This document shows, in pieces, positions 28,141-38,800 of a DNA stretch of 64,000 bases. The notes under the pieces are model-generated. The model did not search any database, was not told the DNA's origin, and saw only the letters and a list, made by a program, of their open reading frames with translations. Numbering within the stretch: position 1 is the first letter of the stretch; each line of letters starts with the position of its first letter. The position numbers and the translations under genes were made by a program. This DNA is from Fistularia commersonii (Eukaryota; Chordata; Actinopteri; Syngnathiformes; Fistulariidae). The stretch lies in the NCBI GenBank assembly GCA_037954325.1, contig JBBMNZ010000030.1, positions 7,881,001-7,945,000 on the forward strand, written 5' to 3'.

Positions 28141-28249
28141 GGATTCGCTTTGCGATCACCGAGGAATTAGCAAGCAGTTATCAGAAGTAAACGCTCTTTG
28201 AGCGAGGGCGGACCTTTAACACGCCTCAGGTGAGCACAGCATTTAAGGC

Positions 28250-28404
28250 TGACTACTTGAAAGGCCTTCAGACTTTCCTCATGCGGTCTCCCCTCCCCTC
28301 CCCTCCTCTCGGACTCTCTCGCCACGCCTGCGCGTCGGCTCAGTGACTCGCATCTCAGAGAACCATTATCATTTTCATTTTGGACGCTGGACTTCTTTCT
28401 GCAG
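28250..28404 (+). other. Candidate non-coding upstream exon ending at a consensus splice donor
   Basis: A pyrimidine-rich, partly CpG-rich patch ends CTGCAG|GTGAGG at 28404/28405, a near-perfect 5' splice site. A second strong donor, CTCAG|GTGAGC, lies at 28229/28230, and an ATTTAA box is at 28241. No useful open frame runs through it, so it would be untranslated. It could be an alternative 5' UTR exon of gabbr2, an exon of an unrelated transcript, or chance. Confidence 0.3.
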
Positions 28405-28443
28405 GTGAGGAATTAATGTCACAGTAAGAGCTGCGCCTCTGGA

Positions 28444-28464
28444 TTCAGCACCATGGACAGCAGT
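28444..28464 (+). promoter_or_regulatory. RE1/NRSE, binding site for the REST silencer
   Basis: TTCAGCACCATGGACAGC matches the first 18 positions of the 21-bp REST consensus exactly. Only the last three bases (AGT instead of GCC) differ. The site lies about 2.18 kb upstream of the gabbr2 ATG, in CpG-poor DNA just before the promoter island. REST recruits corepressors to silence neuronal genes outside neurons, and a GABA-B receptor gene is the class of target it controls. Binding itself is inferred. Confidence 0.8.
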
Positions 28465-29429
28465 CCAGTCCATCAGAGAATCCACTGTTTCCCAGATAAT
28501 GCATGAAGTGGGAATGGGAGGTGAAGCTCAACTTCAGTTTTCCTCCATCTGAAGTCACTACTTTGCTGGATGACGTTTTTTTTTTTTTTTCTTTTCTGAA
28601 TGGTTCCAACTTCTTCGGCTCATCTCGACGGAAGTCATTGTCACAGTAAAGTTTATTAGGTTGGCAGATTAAACTAATGCAGTATAATACAGCATCCCTG
28701 CAATAAATCCTCCATTAGAGCGGATTATAATTTCCAGTTCTTATTGAATCTGTTTGAAAGAGGGGAGCTGACGGTTTCACATCCATGGCCGTCTCTTTAT
28801 CTGTAAATTCACAAGGAACGTGTATGCTCGCAGGAGTTTTTAATATTTTGTCAAGTACCGGGGGTTGAAATGATGATATAATGTAGACTATCACCTCATC
28901 GATGAGATGATATTGATTTTTGTTTTTTGAAAATATTATGCTACATGATTTGCATGTCAGCATACCAGCAGTATCATGCTAAGAAAAATGCATTTGTTAA
29001 ATCTTTCCTTGTTGAGCTCCACACACTAAACAGAATGAAGTGAATAAATAACTGGCATTGTTTTTTAAATCACTATCTGAAATTCGACCCCAGTCAGTAA
29101 AAGCCCCCTCGATTTATACTTGCTATACATTTTAAAGATCAGGCCAGTGAGGCAGTGACGTGTTTTTTATACTGTTTGGTTTTATTGTATTATATATAAA
29201 GGCACACGAGTTTTAGAACACAACAAATTGTTAGGTGTTTATACAGGATATGTCAAAGGTTTCTACCTACTCTGACACAAATATAATACAATAACTAAAT
29301 AAATGGACAAATAAATAAATCATTCCTGAGCAAAAACCAACAAATGACAGTCGAAGTGGGTCATTGAAAAGTGAACGTGGCAGTCTGTCAGCGGGGCAGG
29401 TGGATTCATTGCAGGTCAGTTGTATCATA
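28465..29429. other. AT-rich DNA between the REST site and the CpG island
   Basis: CpG-poor DNA with a T-run at 28577 and scattered AT runs. No repeat or exon is recognised. Confidence 0.5.
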
Positions 29430-29615
29430 GATTATTAGTTCATACATAGCGAAGTAAGTGTGCGCGGCCTAAATATTTTAACTAGCCGTTCGCTACGCGC
29501 ACAGATCTCAAGCTGCCTCCCGTTAAATAAAAGCCCAGTAAATCCCTGCTGGCTGTCGAGCAGCCGATGATTCTGCCCTTCATAAAGCCCATGCAGCCTT
29601 TCAACCAGGCTGTAT

Positions 29616-29770
29616 CCTCTCCTCCTCCTCCTCCTCCTCCTCCTCTCATCCTCTCCCTCCCTCGTTTCCTCTCCTCCTCCACATCCACTGCTCCCTCTTG
29701 CGCGCACGGTGAGCAGCAGCATCAGCATCAGCAGCGGCGGCGGCGGCGGCGGCAGCGGTGGCGGCGTTGG
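29616..29770 (+). repeat. CTC repeat followed by AGC/GGC trinucleotide tracts in the gabbr2 upstream island
   Basis: CCT/CTC units occupy 29616-29645 and a pyrimidine-rich stretch follows. From about 29710 there are AGC, ATC and about six to seven GGC units. Trinucleotide tracts in a 5' UTR or promoter are often variable in length. Whether this DNA is transcribed is unknown. Confidence 0.75.
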
Positions 29771-30109
29771 CGTGGGCTCCAGCTCCAGGGCTCCTCTGAC
29801 GCACCATCGGAGATGAGCATCCCGGTCCTGAGGGCTGTCAAGTCCCCGGACACCCCCCTCCGACCCGGACCTCTCCGGCGCACCTACTCTCCTCGCTTGT
29901 AGTTGGCTCCGCGGCAGCCTCATCGCTCGCCGGCTTCAGCCTCCGTGCCGCTGCGCCCGGCAGGGATGCCCGCATCTGCGTCTCCGAGCTGGGGATCGAC
30001 TTCGGACGCGAACAACTATCAGGAAGAGTGATCGATCCCTGTCCGCCAACCTGCGGTGGTCTTATTTTGCGCCCGGAGGTGGTGGTGGTGGTGGTGGTGG
30101 AGGAGGAGG

Positions 30110-30160
30110 CGGGGGGGTCCGGGGGTAGCAGGGAGAGGGGGGGGGGCGACGAGGGGGGGC
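30110..30160 (+). repeat. G-run cluster with quadruplex potential in the gabbr2 5' region
   Basis: Four or more runs of three to ten G lie within about 50 bp on the + strand, after a GGT-repeat tract at 30077-30103. If transcribed, an RNA quadruplex in the 5' UTR is possible. Confidence 0.6.
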
Positions 30161-30280
30161 ATCCTCCTTGTTGCTCCTGAGATAAGTGGTGCGATTTAAA
30201 GGTGAAAAGGGGGGGTTGCAGGGGCTTGTTTTGACAGGAGCTCGCCTGGATGACGGAGACAGAGAGGCAGCAGAGGTAGC

Positions 30281-30343
30281 TCCCCCCCCCCCACACACAC
30301 CCCCCCTCCACCCCCACCCCCCTCCACCACCACCACCACCACC
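30281..30343 (+). repeat. C-rich / CCA low-complexity tract
   Basis: Runs of C are interrupted by CA and CCA units, so the minus strand carries G-runs able to form a quadruplex. The tract lies 280-340 bp before the gabbr2 ATG. Confidence 0.8.
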
Positions 30344-30570
30344 TCGCTTTCTCCACCACGCGAATCTTTGGAATATTCTTACAGCGGTGCTTTTGTGGAG
30401 ACATCCCCCCCTCCCCCTCCCCGGATCGCAGCAATAATCCACGGCGCCGGCTCTCCCCGCTGCGGGGGCTGCTGCGGCTCCCGCTGCCCGCTCCGCTCGG
30501 ACGCGCAGGCTGCGGCTTCCTGGGCGGGCGGGCGGGCGTCCGATCACGCCGGACCGGCGCCGGAGCCGAG

Positions 30571-30585
30571 ATGTCCGAACAGTGA
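30571..30585 (+). promoter_or_regulatory. Short upstream ORF (4 codons) before the gabbr2 start
   Basis: ATG 30571 opens a four-codon frame (MSEQ) closed by TGA at 30583-30585. This is 35 nt before the main ATG and in a different frame. A second short frame, ATG 30250 to TAG 30279 (nine codons), would count only if the transcript starts far enough upstream. Such frames usually lower or regulate initiation at the main ATG. Any effect here is inferred. Confidence 0.5.
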
Positions 30586-30620
30586 CAGCGCGGCGGGATC
30601 GCGTCTGGTTCACCGGTAGC

Positions 30621-30941
30621 ATGGCCCCGGCCCGGAGGGACTGCGGCGGCCGGGAGATGTTCCTCCCGACGGGATGCCTGCTGCTCGCCGCGCTGCTGCC
30701 GCTCCTCCAGCCGGCGGCGGCCAAAGTGTGCAACGACCGCACCAAGCACGGACAGGACAACAGCTGGTTCGCGCGGGACGGGGAGAATTTGCCCATCATG
30801 GTGCTCATGCCCATGAACGAATCGGCGCTGATGAGCAGCATCAGTCAGGGCATCGAACCCGCGGTCCAGCTGGCCATCCAGCACATGCGCGAATCCAGGA
30901 AGTACTCCTTCTCACTCATCACCAAAATCTATGACACCGAG
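30621..30941 (+). CDS. gabbr2: GABA-B receptor subunit 2-like, coding exon 1 (N-terminal 107 residues, partial gene)
   Basis: GABBR2 is the class C GPCR subunit that pairs with GABBR1 at the neuronal plasma membrane and couples the heterodimer to Gi/o. This exon gives 107 residues. Residues 1-34 form a signal peptide with a leucine/alanine-rich core at about 19-29 and an Ala-Ala-Ala end. Residues 35-56 are a linker. Residues 57-107 start the Venus-flytrap domain: LPIMVLMPMNES, then GIEPAVQLAIQHMRES, then TKIYDTE. From memory these line up with human GABBR2 SIMGLMPL, GVLPAVELAIEQIRNES and RLYDTEC, clearly better than with GABBR1. An N-glycosylation sequon lies at Asn66. The exon ends GAG|GTAAGA in phase 0, where the mammalian exon 1 also ends as I recall it. 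ATG 30621 has A at -3 and G at +4, a strong context; ATG 30657 is a possible internal start. The other exons lie beyond the window. Confidence 0.87.
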
Positions 30942-31005
30942 GTAAGAACGCTGCGTCCCTCCGTCCAAAGCTGCCGTCGCTGCTGGCGCTTCGCTTCGAA
31001 ATAGT

Positions 31006-31034
31006 TGTGTGTGTGTGTGTTGGGGGGGGGGGGG
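31006..31034 (+). repeat. (GT)n then G13 run just after exon 1
   Basis: Seven to eight GT units, then thirteen G after one T, 65-90 bp downstream of the exon 1 donor. G-runs near a donor can act as intronic splicing enhancers; here that is inference. Confidence 0.85.
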
Positions 31035-31629
31035 TTTGCGCACGCATGTCAGTGTCACGCTCGTCAACCCGCAGCGCACCGCTCGGTGCGCGCAAATGGG
31101 CGATGCGCGCTTTTTTTTTCTCGTTCGTTTTAGTTTGGGCATCTGCGCAGTTTTTTTGCGTCGTCGGAGCGCAAAAACGCGACCGCTGTGGCTTCTCGTT
31201 ATCTATTTTTTTTAATTTTTTTTTTTTTTGAATGACATCACCCCCTTCCATCCTCCCTATGCGCTTCGGCTCACGGGCCATTGCGTGTTCTGCCGGGCCG
31301 CTTGGCGACGGATTGGAAACGCGACGCCGCGCCGTGACACTTTGTCAATCGTCTCGTCACGGGACCCGGTTGTCGCGTCCCGAAGGTTTTCGGTCACGAA
31401 TCCCCCCCCCTTCTTCTCTCACTAACTATTTTCGGGGCTTGTTTGCATCGCGCCTGAAGATGGCGTAATTGGATCCCCCATCTCTCCCTGCCGCGTCTCA
31501 CCTCCCAAAACTCCCATCTGTCCCTCCTGTAGTAAAAAAAAAAAAAAAATATGACAACAACAAATCAGCTGGTGTGCTCTGGCTTTTGCACCCTCTCGCT
31601 TTCGGAAGTACACTTTCATGCAAATGCCT

Positions 31630-31750
31630 GCGGAGGTTCTCAGTCATCCAGGTCATGTTGAATTCTAGTCGAAATCGTCTTGTCGTGGCAGCTGGACTTG
31701 AATTTCTTCACTTGAAGACGTTTAAACCCTCATCCCAGAGGGTTCTGCGG
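31630..31750 (+). mobile_element. Probable teleost interspersed repeat fragment
   Basis: GTTCTCAGTCATCCAGGTCA, GCTGGACTTGAATTTCTTCA and CTTGAAGACGTTTAAACCCT are phrases I recognise from a very abundant fish repeat (...GACGTTTCGCCTTTCATCC...). I cannot name its class. It lies 690 bp into the gabbr2 intron. Confidence 0.5.
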
Positions 31751-31794
31751 TTCTGCAAAGGCACACTTCTGGATAAATGATGTTGCGTACTAGA

Positions 31795-31808
31795 GTTGCC
31801 ATGACAAC
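31795..31808. promoter_or_regulatory. RFX X-box in gabbr2 intron 1
   Basis: GTTGCCATGACAAC matches the palindromic RFX consensus GTTRCCATGGYAAC at 13 of 14 positions. It lies 854 bp after the exon 1 donor. RFX factors are active in neurons and ciliated cells; an intronic enhancer role is inferred. Confidence 0.6.
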
Positions 31809-34089
31809 GCAAAGGAAATTGACAGGCCACTGTGATTGCTCCACTTTGACACAAAACGGTTGAATGACACAGTTTTAACACCCCGGATTAATGTTTTTTT
31901 TTTTTTTTTTTTTTTTTTGGCATCAGCTGTTATGTCTTAACCGCACTGTAAATCATTCCTGTCGGTATTTTTTGCGTGTCCGTCCAGCCATTATTCAGCA
32001 GACTGTAGATGCACAGGTGCTTGTGTGGGCCGGAGTACATAAATCTGTGTTGACAGAGGTAAGCCCTCCATGGCAGTGTGCGTGCACTTCGACCATGGGA
32101 TTAATATGCTCTTATGAGAAGCTATGATTTTTTTTTCCCTTTTTTTTACCCTGTCTATTCCCCGGGAGGGAAAGATGAGCTGGGAGTTAGAGGTCAGTGG
32201 GCCAACCTGACATCCGGTCACCAGGAGCGTCTGCTCGCGATGCTCTCTGTCTAAGACTGGCAATCGATGGGAACTAATGAGAAAGGGGATATTTGATTTG
32301 AGAACAACCACCTCAGTTATGCTGAGGTAGATACGGTTAGGTTTGATTTTCAAAGTGACAGAAGCGCTAAGGTGCAGTTGAGAGAAAAAAAAGAAAAGTG
32401 ATCGCAGTTGCATCAATAGTTTTACAGTGCATTTTTTTCATTGAAGTGAATGAGTGAATAATTAAATCAAAATGCAGCATTGAATATTTTTAAATAGCCG
32501 TGTCACACATGTCCTTCACAATCAAAGATCAACCTAAGACATTTAGGGAAATATTTTTTCTGCACACGTGACCCCAGTGGGCCCACAAGAGGAGCGGGAC
32601 CAACCACTTGACCACTTTCATCCTCAGAATGTTTTAAAAGTCAAGCGCAGAGCAGAACCCGTGAACGCCAACGAGGGAGAGCTGGGCTTCAGCTTGAAAG
32701 TGCAATTACACGATATTACTGCATTCAGATATATTTACAGACAGCAATAAAGAAACAGATGATTTAGCAGGAAAAACATGATTCCAATAACATCTTGAGA
32801 TATGAGAAAGTGTTGTTTGATAAGGCCCCTGAAAATGTTGCGTCTCAGTACTCATAACATTTGCAGTGGACGGGACCTTTTTGAGTTATTGCTGCGGTGT
32901 TGACTATATTGCTTTTGGAGTCGCTGACATGCTTACGAGAGCAAAAATGTGAAGTCGCGCGGTTTAGAAAACATGTGTTTCTTGTCATACAATCGTTTTA
33001 CTTGTGCATGGATAAGAATTCCGAGCACACACACACACACACTCTCGTAGATACCAAATGTCAGAAAGCAATACATGCTTCAGTGCCTTGGATGCAGCCA
33101 GCTGCAGGCCAAGTGTGTACTTGTGCTGTGTTTGTACACATGTGTGTGCATGTGTGGGCACTGGGATTTAGCATGGCAGATGTAAGTAATCAGTCCCTGA
33201 ACAGAGGCTCTTTATCCCTTTATCCCCTGTCGGTGAAGCTATGGGTTGACTGAGCAGGTCCAGTGCATCCCATGGTGCCGTGGAGCAGTGAGGTGGTGAT
33301 GATGATGGGGATGCCGAGGCCTCGGGGGGCCGCCTCCCCCCCTCCGCTTAAGAGCCGAGGCCGAGCCGTTAGATTGAGACGGCTAGATAATTGCCGTTGT
33401 CCCGATGCGAGATGCCCGCCGATCCGCCGAAAGGCGCAGGAGAACGAAGCCTCCGCGGACGACAATCCATTTCTCCTTCGAAAAACCCCGAATCGTCGCA
33501 GGTAGAAAAAGAGCGCCGTGGATTATATCAACTGGGAGGCTTAGCGCTGGAGCTGGATCTGGTCCTCCAGTGCAGCCCGAGTTGTGTGAGTGTGGGTTTT
33601 AGTGTAACCGAGGACTGATACTGTAGCTCGGCAGGCTTAGAGGATCAAAGCTTTGAAGAGGAAAGGAAGCATTGGAAGAGGATGGAAGGCAGACTTTGGG
33701 CAGTGAGAGCGTTCGAGGCTAAGCTATGCTAGTTCACCAGCTTAAAGGATGTGTGACAGCCCTGGGAGAAGAGCCACTCTTGGAAAGATCGCTTATTATC
33801 AATATGTATGAAATAGTTATTAGCATTTTGAAAAACCGTAGTTTTCAGTAGTATTCATTTCAAAACCTGATTAATCGACTTGTGTACTATAGTAAATGTA
33901 AACCTCCTGTTATTTTGCCAAACACTATGAGGTTATAGAGTTTTGAAATACCGGTAATGATATATTTGAATGCATTTATTTTAAGATTAGCTCTGCCCTG
34001 ATCTTTTCCTTTTTTTCTACCGGCAACCTCAGCCATCTGTTTTTAAGCATCTGCAGATACTTATACTCCTGCAAATTAGAAAACATGCC
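31809..34089. other. Intron 1 segment
   Basis: Includes a T25 run (31894-31918), a short CA tract (33027-33041) and the CpG-rich patch at 33290. No exon is seen. Confidence 0.5.
33290..33530. promoter_or_regulatory. CpG-rich patch in the intron
   Basis: CpG density jumps over about 240 bp and contains the palindrome CCGAGGCCTCGG, while the flanks are CpG-poor. No splice signals or recognisable protein accompany it. It could be an intragenic regulatory CpG island or a minor alternative promoter 2.4 kb after exon 1. Confidence 0.4.
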
Positions 34090-34400
34090 TGTGAGTGGCA
34101 CAGCAGCGCAGTAGTTTACACTTCCGCCTCACAGCAAGAAAGTCCCAGGTTCAATTCCGACAGGGGAGCCTTTCTGTGCCTGTGTCTGCTCTCCACGTTC
34201 TGCAGGAAGTTCATTCCAGAGCCTAAATTGTCCAGACGAATGAATAGTTGAATGTCTGTCTATGTGTGACGCGTGAATAAGAAATATAATTACCTGGTGT
34301 CCGGTTCAGGGTGAATAGGGTCTCTCTCCCAATGACAGCTGGGATAGGCTCCCGCCCCCTGTGAGTGCAGGGTAAGCCGTATAGGGAACGAATGAATAAA
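34090..34400 (+). mobile_element. SINE copy, full length, in gabbr2 intron 1
   Basis: The head GCAGCGCAGTAGTTTACACT, TCCGCCTCACAGCAAGAAAG and the B box AGGTTCAATTCCGACAGGGG are clear. The body has CCTAAATTGTCCAGACGAAT. The 3' part is CAATGACAGCTGGGATAGGC with a CGAATGAAT tail. It is in the sense orientation relative to gabbr2. Confidence 0.9.
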
Positions 34401-37400
34401 GAAAATGCATGTGTCCAATTTATCGCCATCTCTTGAGATCCACTTTTCATTTTGAGTTCACTCTGCCCTAATCTTTATTCTACCTAACCTCCTATTGTTC
34501 TCTTACATAGGGACTTTTTGTGCCTGTAAGTATTTGCAGAAACAAATAACACACAACACCAACGGGAGTACAAACAAGGCTAGCGATTGTAGCAAGCTAC
34601 GACACTGGTAAAAAAAGAAAATGCAATTTGCATTTCCCTCCCTGCACCCAAACAGGAAAATCTTGGGACAATCTAACGCCTTGACAGTTTGATGAAAGTC
34701 TACACTGAAATAAATCCTCATTAGATACTTGGATGCACCATATAGGGATGTTTATATTACAAAAGTGCTTCACGTTCAAAGACTGTACTTAGTTATTTAG
34801 ATCCAGCTGATCTCAGAAAAGCTCAAGTTGCAAGAGGCTGAAAAGATAATGATCGACACTCTGGTCTATTCTATAATGCATACTAACAGAGAACCGCAGT
34901 ATTTTTAAACAAATGACAGCAATTAAAACGCCTCCTAGCCCAGGAAACTAACACACGATTCTAATGATTTGCCTCATGCTGATATAAATTGTCGAATTGG
35001 CTCGCAGTTCAGTAAAGTTGACCCTGGTCAGTTAAGACTCCTGGGTCAGCACTGAGCCTGATCTGAGGGATCAGATCCAGAGATCCCGAACCGCAAATAA
35101 AAATCCTAAATACAAACAAAACATACGAGGCACAAAACACTGTATTCACACACACACACATCACACACACTCATCTTGGAAAACCATGACAGCTCGTTAC
35201 TCCCATGAACAGTTAGCGCGGTGCAATTCAGACTGTTCATTTTGAGAAAGTCACCATCTGTCACGACTTGATAATTCAGAGTTCAAGGGAAATAATAGAA
35301 ACAAAAACAAAAAGGTTCTTTGAATTTTATTAATTATATGACTTGGGTCAGAACAAATAAAAATCATACGATGTTAGTTAACGTGTAGGTGTTACTCATA
35401 CAAGTAGTCTGATTCAAAACATTACAGAAGGAAAAGGAAACGTTGTTTCTTCAGCAAAAATTACCTAAACAATCAAAAGTAAACCTACTTATTGCGTAGT
35501 ACAGTTGTCCTTGGTGTTTTACCGTCATTTCGGAGGTGACAGTTGATCACTATCTCAGTAGAATTTAAGAATCGAGGCCAAGTCAACTCTTTTGTATGCA
35601 GTTTAATCTCTAAAAAAAGAGTCAAGACAGTTTTTAGCTTTGTGACAATGTATTTTTCAGCTGATCCAAGAGTTGTTTTTCTCAACAGTTACATTAGCTC
35701 CAGGGACAGGAGATTTGAAAAATAAAAAAAAAAAGTCAAAATCACTACTTTTGGAGATATATGTTTCCAGCGGGCAGACAGAGCATAAAAAAAATTGCAG
35801 TAAAATGGGAACAGTCAAGTATCTATTAACTCTCAACTCATGCACACAATAGAGTAAATAACTTTGGTTGCCACTCGCAAGGTGACCCGTGGAACAAGTA
35901 GTGCCTCCATCCCTTCAAAATGCACACATCTCCCGCCTAACCTCCGCCTCTGGGCAGAAAACTTCAGCCTGCTTCGGTGTAGGGATTCTCTCCCCGACAT
36001 GTTTTTGGTAGTCCGAGAGGAAACGCGTGTATTTTTGAAATGTTTAATCAATCCGAGCACAAAGATGCGCAGTCTGTCTAAGGAGTTGCAGACCTTGCAC
36101 GCGTGCAGCAGCGATGGATGCGATATATGCAGATGGGTATTTATAGTATCAGACTGTCCATCCATGTAATACCGAGCGCCTCCTGAGGCCCCGTTGGCGC
36201 AAGCTACACGTATGTGTCCCCTGCTCCGAGGACTCGATGCGACATGTCACATTTGCGCGCACGTTGGCGAGCCTGAAAGCGTTGCGCGCTACGCTCGTTC
36301 GCAGGGGAAGGGGCTTCCCCTTGAGCGCGTGTAAGACATTCTGTCATTTTGTCCTAAGAAGTTCATTTTTTTTCCCCTTGGAGAGGCATTAACAATATGG
36401 AGGTCGGGGTTGGCGCTGGTTATGGGTTGCTGGCTGTTTTGGCTCCGCTTTTTATGTTTGCTATTTGTTCATGGTTTTACTTACATAACTTAGAAGAAAA
36501 TAAAAAACATTTGGATCAAAAGGCTAGTTTTTGGTTGGTTCTTACTTATTGTTGGTAAATGACTGCACATTACTTTAGAGGACCTGATTATTTTGTCAAA
36601 TATTTGTATTTTCCTAGAGATAGAGATATCATCTTTTCTCATTTTAATGTAGTCAGGAGAATTCTCACACAGTTTTTGCAGCCTGGCAACCAACAGGACA
36701 CGGAGATGCGAGGAAGCTAACGGCATGGAGACGTCAGCAGCCGGTTTAAAAATAATTCCGTTTGGATTCAAAGATTATACTGGTAATGGCGGTTGCGTGA
36801 GAAGAACTGTTATGTAAGCGCTGCAGCTCAGACGACCGTGGAACGACCACAGCGTCAGACATCAAGCGCTACTGAGAAAGGAATAGAGAGACGGACAAAT
36901 GGAGCCTTTCATCCAGCACATCGCCTGGTCAAATGTTAGAAAGTTCATCTGAGTTCTCCACTGAATTAAAAGAACATGATGTTATGGTGATTAAGACAAC
37001 ATATGGATTCGCTCATAGATGTATAAAAGTTAGCTCACACAGCTACAGCCCGTACGCTTTAACTCACTTCCCGGTAAAACCATCTCACATGGGCCGGGGA
37101 AGCCAGCACCTCTGCACGTCTCAAATGTAAGGACTAACATTATCTAAACATCCGACATCTATTCAACAGTGTGGCCGTGACCCAGGGCTCATTGAGAAGA
37201 AAAAAAAGATTGCGCATCACTGCATCTCGCAGAGCGAATATTCAGGCAGAGCGGCCCGTGACAGCCCCACTACTCTCGGAGAATACAGAAAGTGCTGAGT
37301 GTGGCTGTATCCACTGACCCGACACAGATAGTGGGGATCAATGTGCAGCAGCCCTTCTCATAGAACCAACAGGATCTCAAGGGAAACTCCGAGAGAGGCA

Positions 37401-38532
37401 GGAGAGAAAGAGATGGAGATCCCAAAATAGGATTATATCATCCTTTTTAGCAGGCAGCGGAAATGGCCAACCTCTTAATTCTTATTGGGCAGTAATGTAA
37501 TGCCATTTGCGAATGTTTCTCCGAGGCTATGCACTTTAATGGCCACGTGGCGGGAGAAAAAAAAAAAGCAATTACGGCTAGTAATGAGATGCGCAGTCGG
37601 TGTCTCTCAAGATTTATGTTTATCGTCCGTGTTTTTATTATTTTTAATGTTTCTCTCGTTTCTTGGTTTCATGCGAAATGGCAGCCAGGGGTCACAATTT
37701 AGTAAAAGCTACGAAATCTACTATTTCCGAGTGCTAATTGCTGACCTTTTTGTTCGAGACGAGCATCCAGCGACCCGGAGGCTCCCGAGGAGGAAAGACC
37801 GCAATACGCAAAGTTTCTCAATGAAGCAGGCTTTATTGCAGCAGGCGTAGCACATGAGAAAGCGCCATCGACAGCGCATGGACACAGTCCCACTTGCATT
37901 CTGCGTGTGCGTCATGCAAATGCGCCTCTGCTTGCACAGCCTGTCGCTATACTTCATACAGACGACCCCCCCCCTCCACACACACACTCACTAAAGAGCC
38001 GCGCTCCCTCATAAGGCCGCGGCTGTTTTCAATTGGCACCCCTGCAGCAGCGCCTGAGGTCAGGACAATGCGGTCAGTTGGGAAGTGTCACTTGGTTCCA
38101 GTATAAAAAAAAAAGAATAATGGCGTTGCAAAAAGACCAGATTGCTTTCATTACCTTTTTTTTTTCTCCTTGTGTCACTATGAGGCCCAGTCAGATGCTC
38201 CGCCTGAATTCTAATCCATCGCTTTTATTTTTTTCCAACACAAGCTTTCACTTTTTTTTCGCTTCTTGTGCATCTCTGCAAATCAGCACTCACGTTATCC
38301 ATCAAATTATTTGAAAAGCACGTGGCTATGAAGTTTTAAAGGAATATTTATTTGCAATCTGACATGGCATCCTTAGCATCACGAGAGCTGTTTCGGGGTT
38401 TCTGGAGAACATTATCACCGTAGGTCAGCGGTGCATCCGAGCTGAGATGACAACATGGATTATTATTGTTATTATTCTACAGCAACAAAAAAGCCTCATA
38501 TGCTCATAGGTACCATACACCCTAATCTTTCA
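34401..38532. other. Intron 1 segment, largely repeat-free
   Basis: About 4 kb with few repeats. At 35860-36165 both strands stay open for about 100 codons but show no domain. The block 37420-37620 (ATTCTTATTGGGCAGTAATG, GGCCACGTGGC, GCAATTACGGCTAGTAATGA) is repeat-free and homeodomain/E-box rich, a candidate conserved element. Confidence 0.4.
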
Positions 38533-38800
38533 TGCATTCATTCATTCCTTATCCACACCGCCCATCTTGCACTCCGGAGCCCGGGTAAGAGGAGGTGTTC
38601 ACCCCGGATTATCGCCAGTCTATCCCAGGGCCACATGTAGAGCCATACAACTATTCACCGTCCCTTTCACACATCAGTGTCTCCAATGCACACTTTTGGA
38701 CTGTGGGAGGAAACCAGAGAACTCGTAGGAAACCCCCGCAGACACATGCTAAACATAGAGATTCCACACAGAAGGGTCTCTTATTGAAATCTACCATTTC
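38533..38800 (-). mobile_element. SINE copy, lacking the tRNA head
   Basis: It starts ATTCATTCATTCCTTATCC and includes a reversed body with GGACTGTGGGAGGAAACCAG and CACACAGAAGGGTCTC. It fades near 38800, before the B-box region. Confidence 0.85.

Larger units (their letters stand above)
29430..31460. promoter_or_regulatory. CpG-rich island spanning the gabbr2 promoter, 5' UTR and exon 1
   Basis: CpG dinucleotides and GC content rise sharply from about 29430, peak around 30400-30950 and fall off after about 31460. The DNA on both sides is AT-rich and CpG-poor. No TATA box stands at a clear distance from the ATG, so a dispersed CpG-island promoter is inferred. The transcription start cannot be placed from sequence. 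The island includes CTC, AGC/GGC, GGT and C-rich low-complexity tracts. These keep long reading frames open on both strands, notably a 348-codon minus-strand frame that is not a gene. Confidence 0.75.

Noticed and set aside
30582..30620. In-frame extension of gabbr2 upstream of ATG 30621
   Set aside because: It begins with GTG, not ATG, and would place 13 polar residues before the signal peptide. ATG 30621 has a strong context.
29838..30884. 348-codon open frame on the minus strand across the gabbr2 promoter and exon 1
   Set aside because: It is a by-product of GC-rich, low-complexity DNA opposite the real exon: glycine/proline/threonine/tryptophan runs, no domain, and it overlaps gabbr2 coding sequence antisense.
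30942..31004. Reading through the exon 1 donor to the stop at about 31002
   Set aside because: The protein leaves the family pattern exactly at GAG|GTAAGA, so the extra residues are intronic. A truncated read-through form cannot be excluded but is unsupported.
35833..36169. About 100-codon frames open on both strands
   Set aside because: No domain and no splice signals on either side. Double-strand openness at this length is expected by chance in a 64-kb window.
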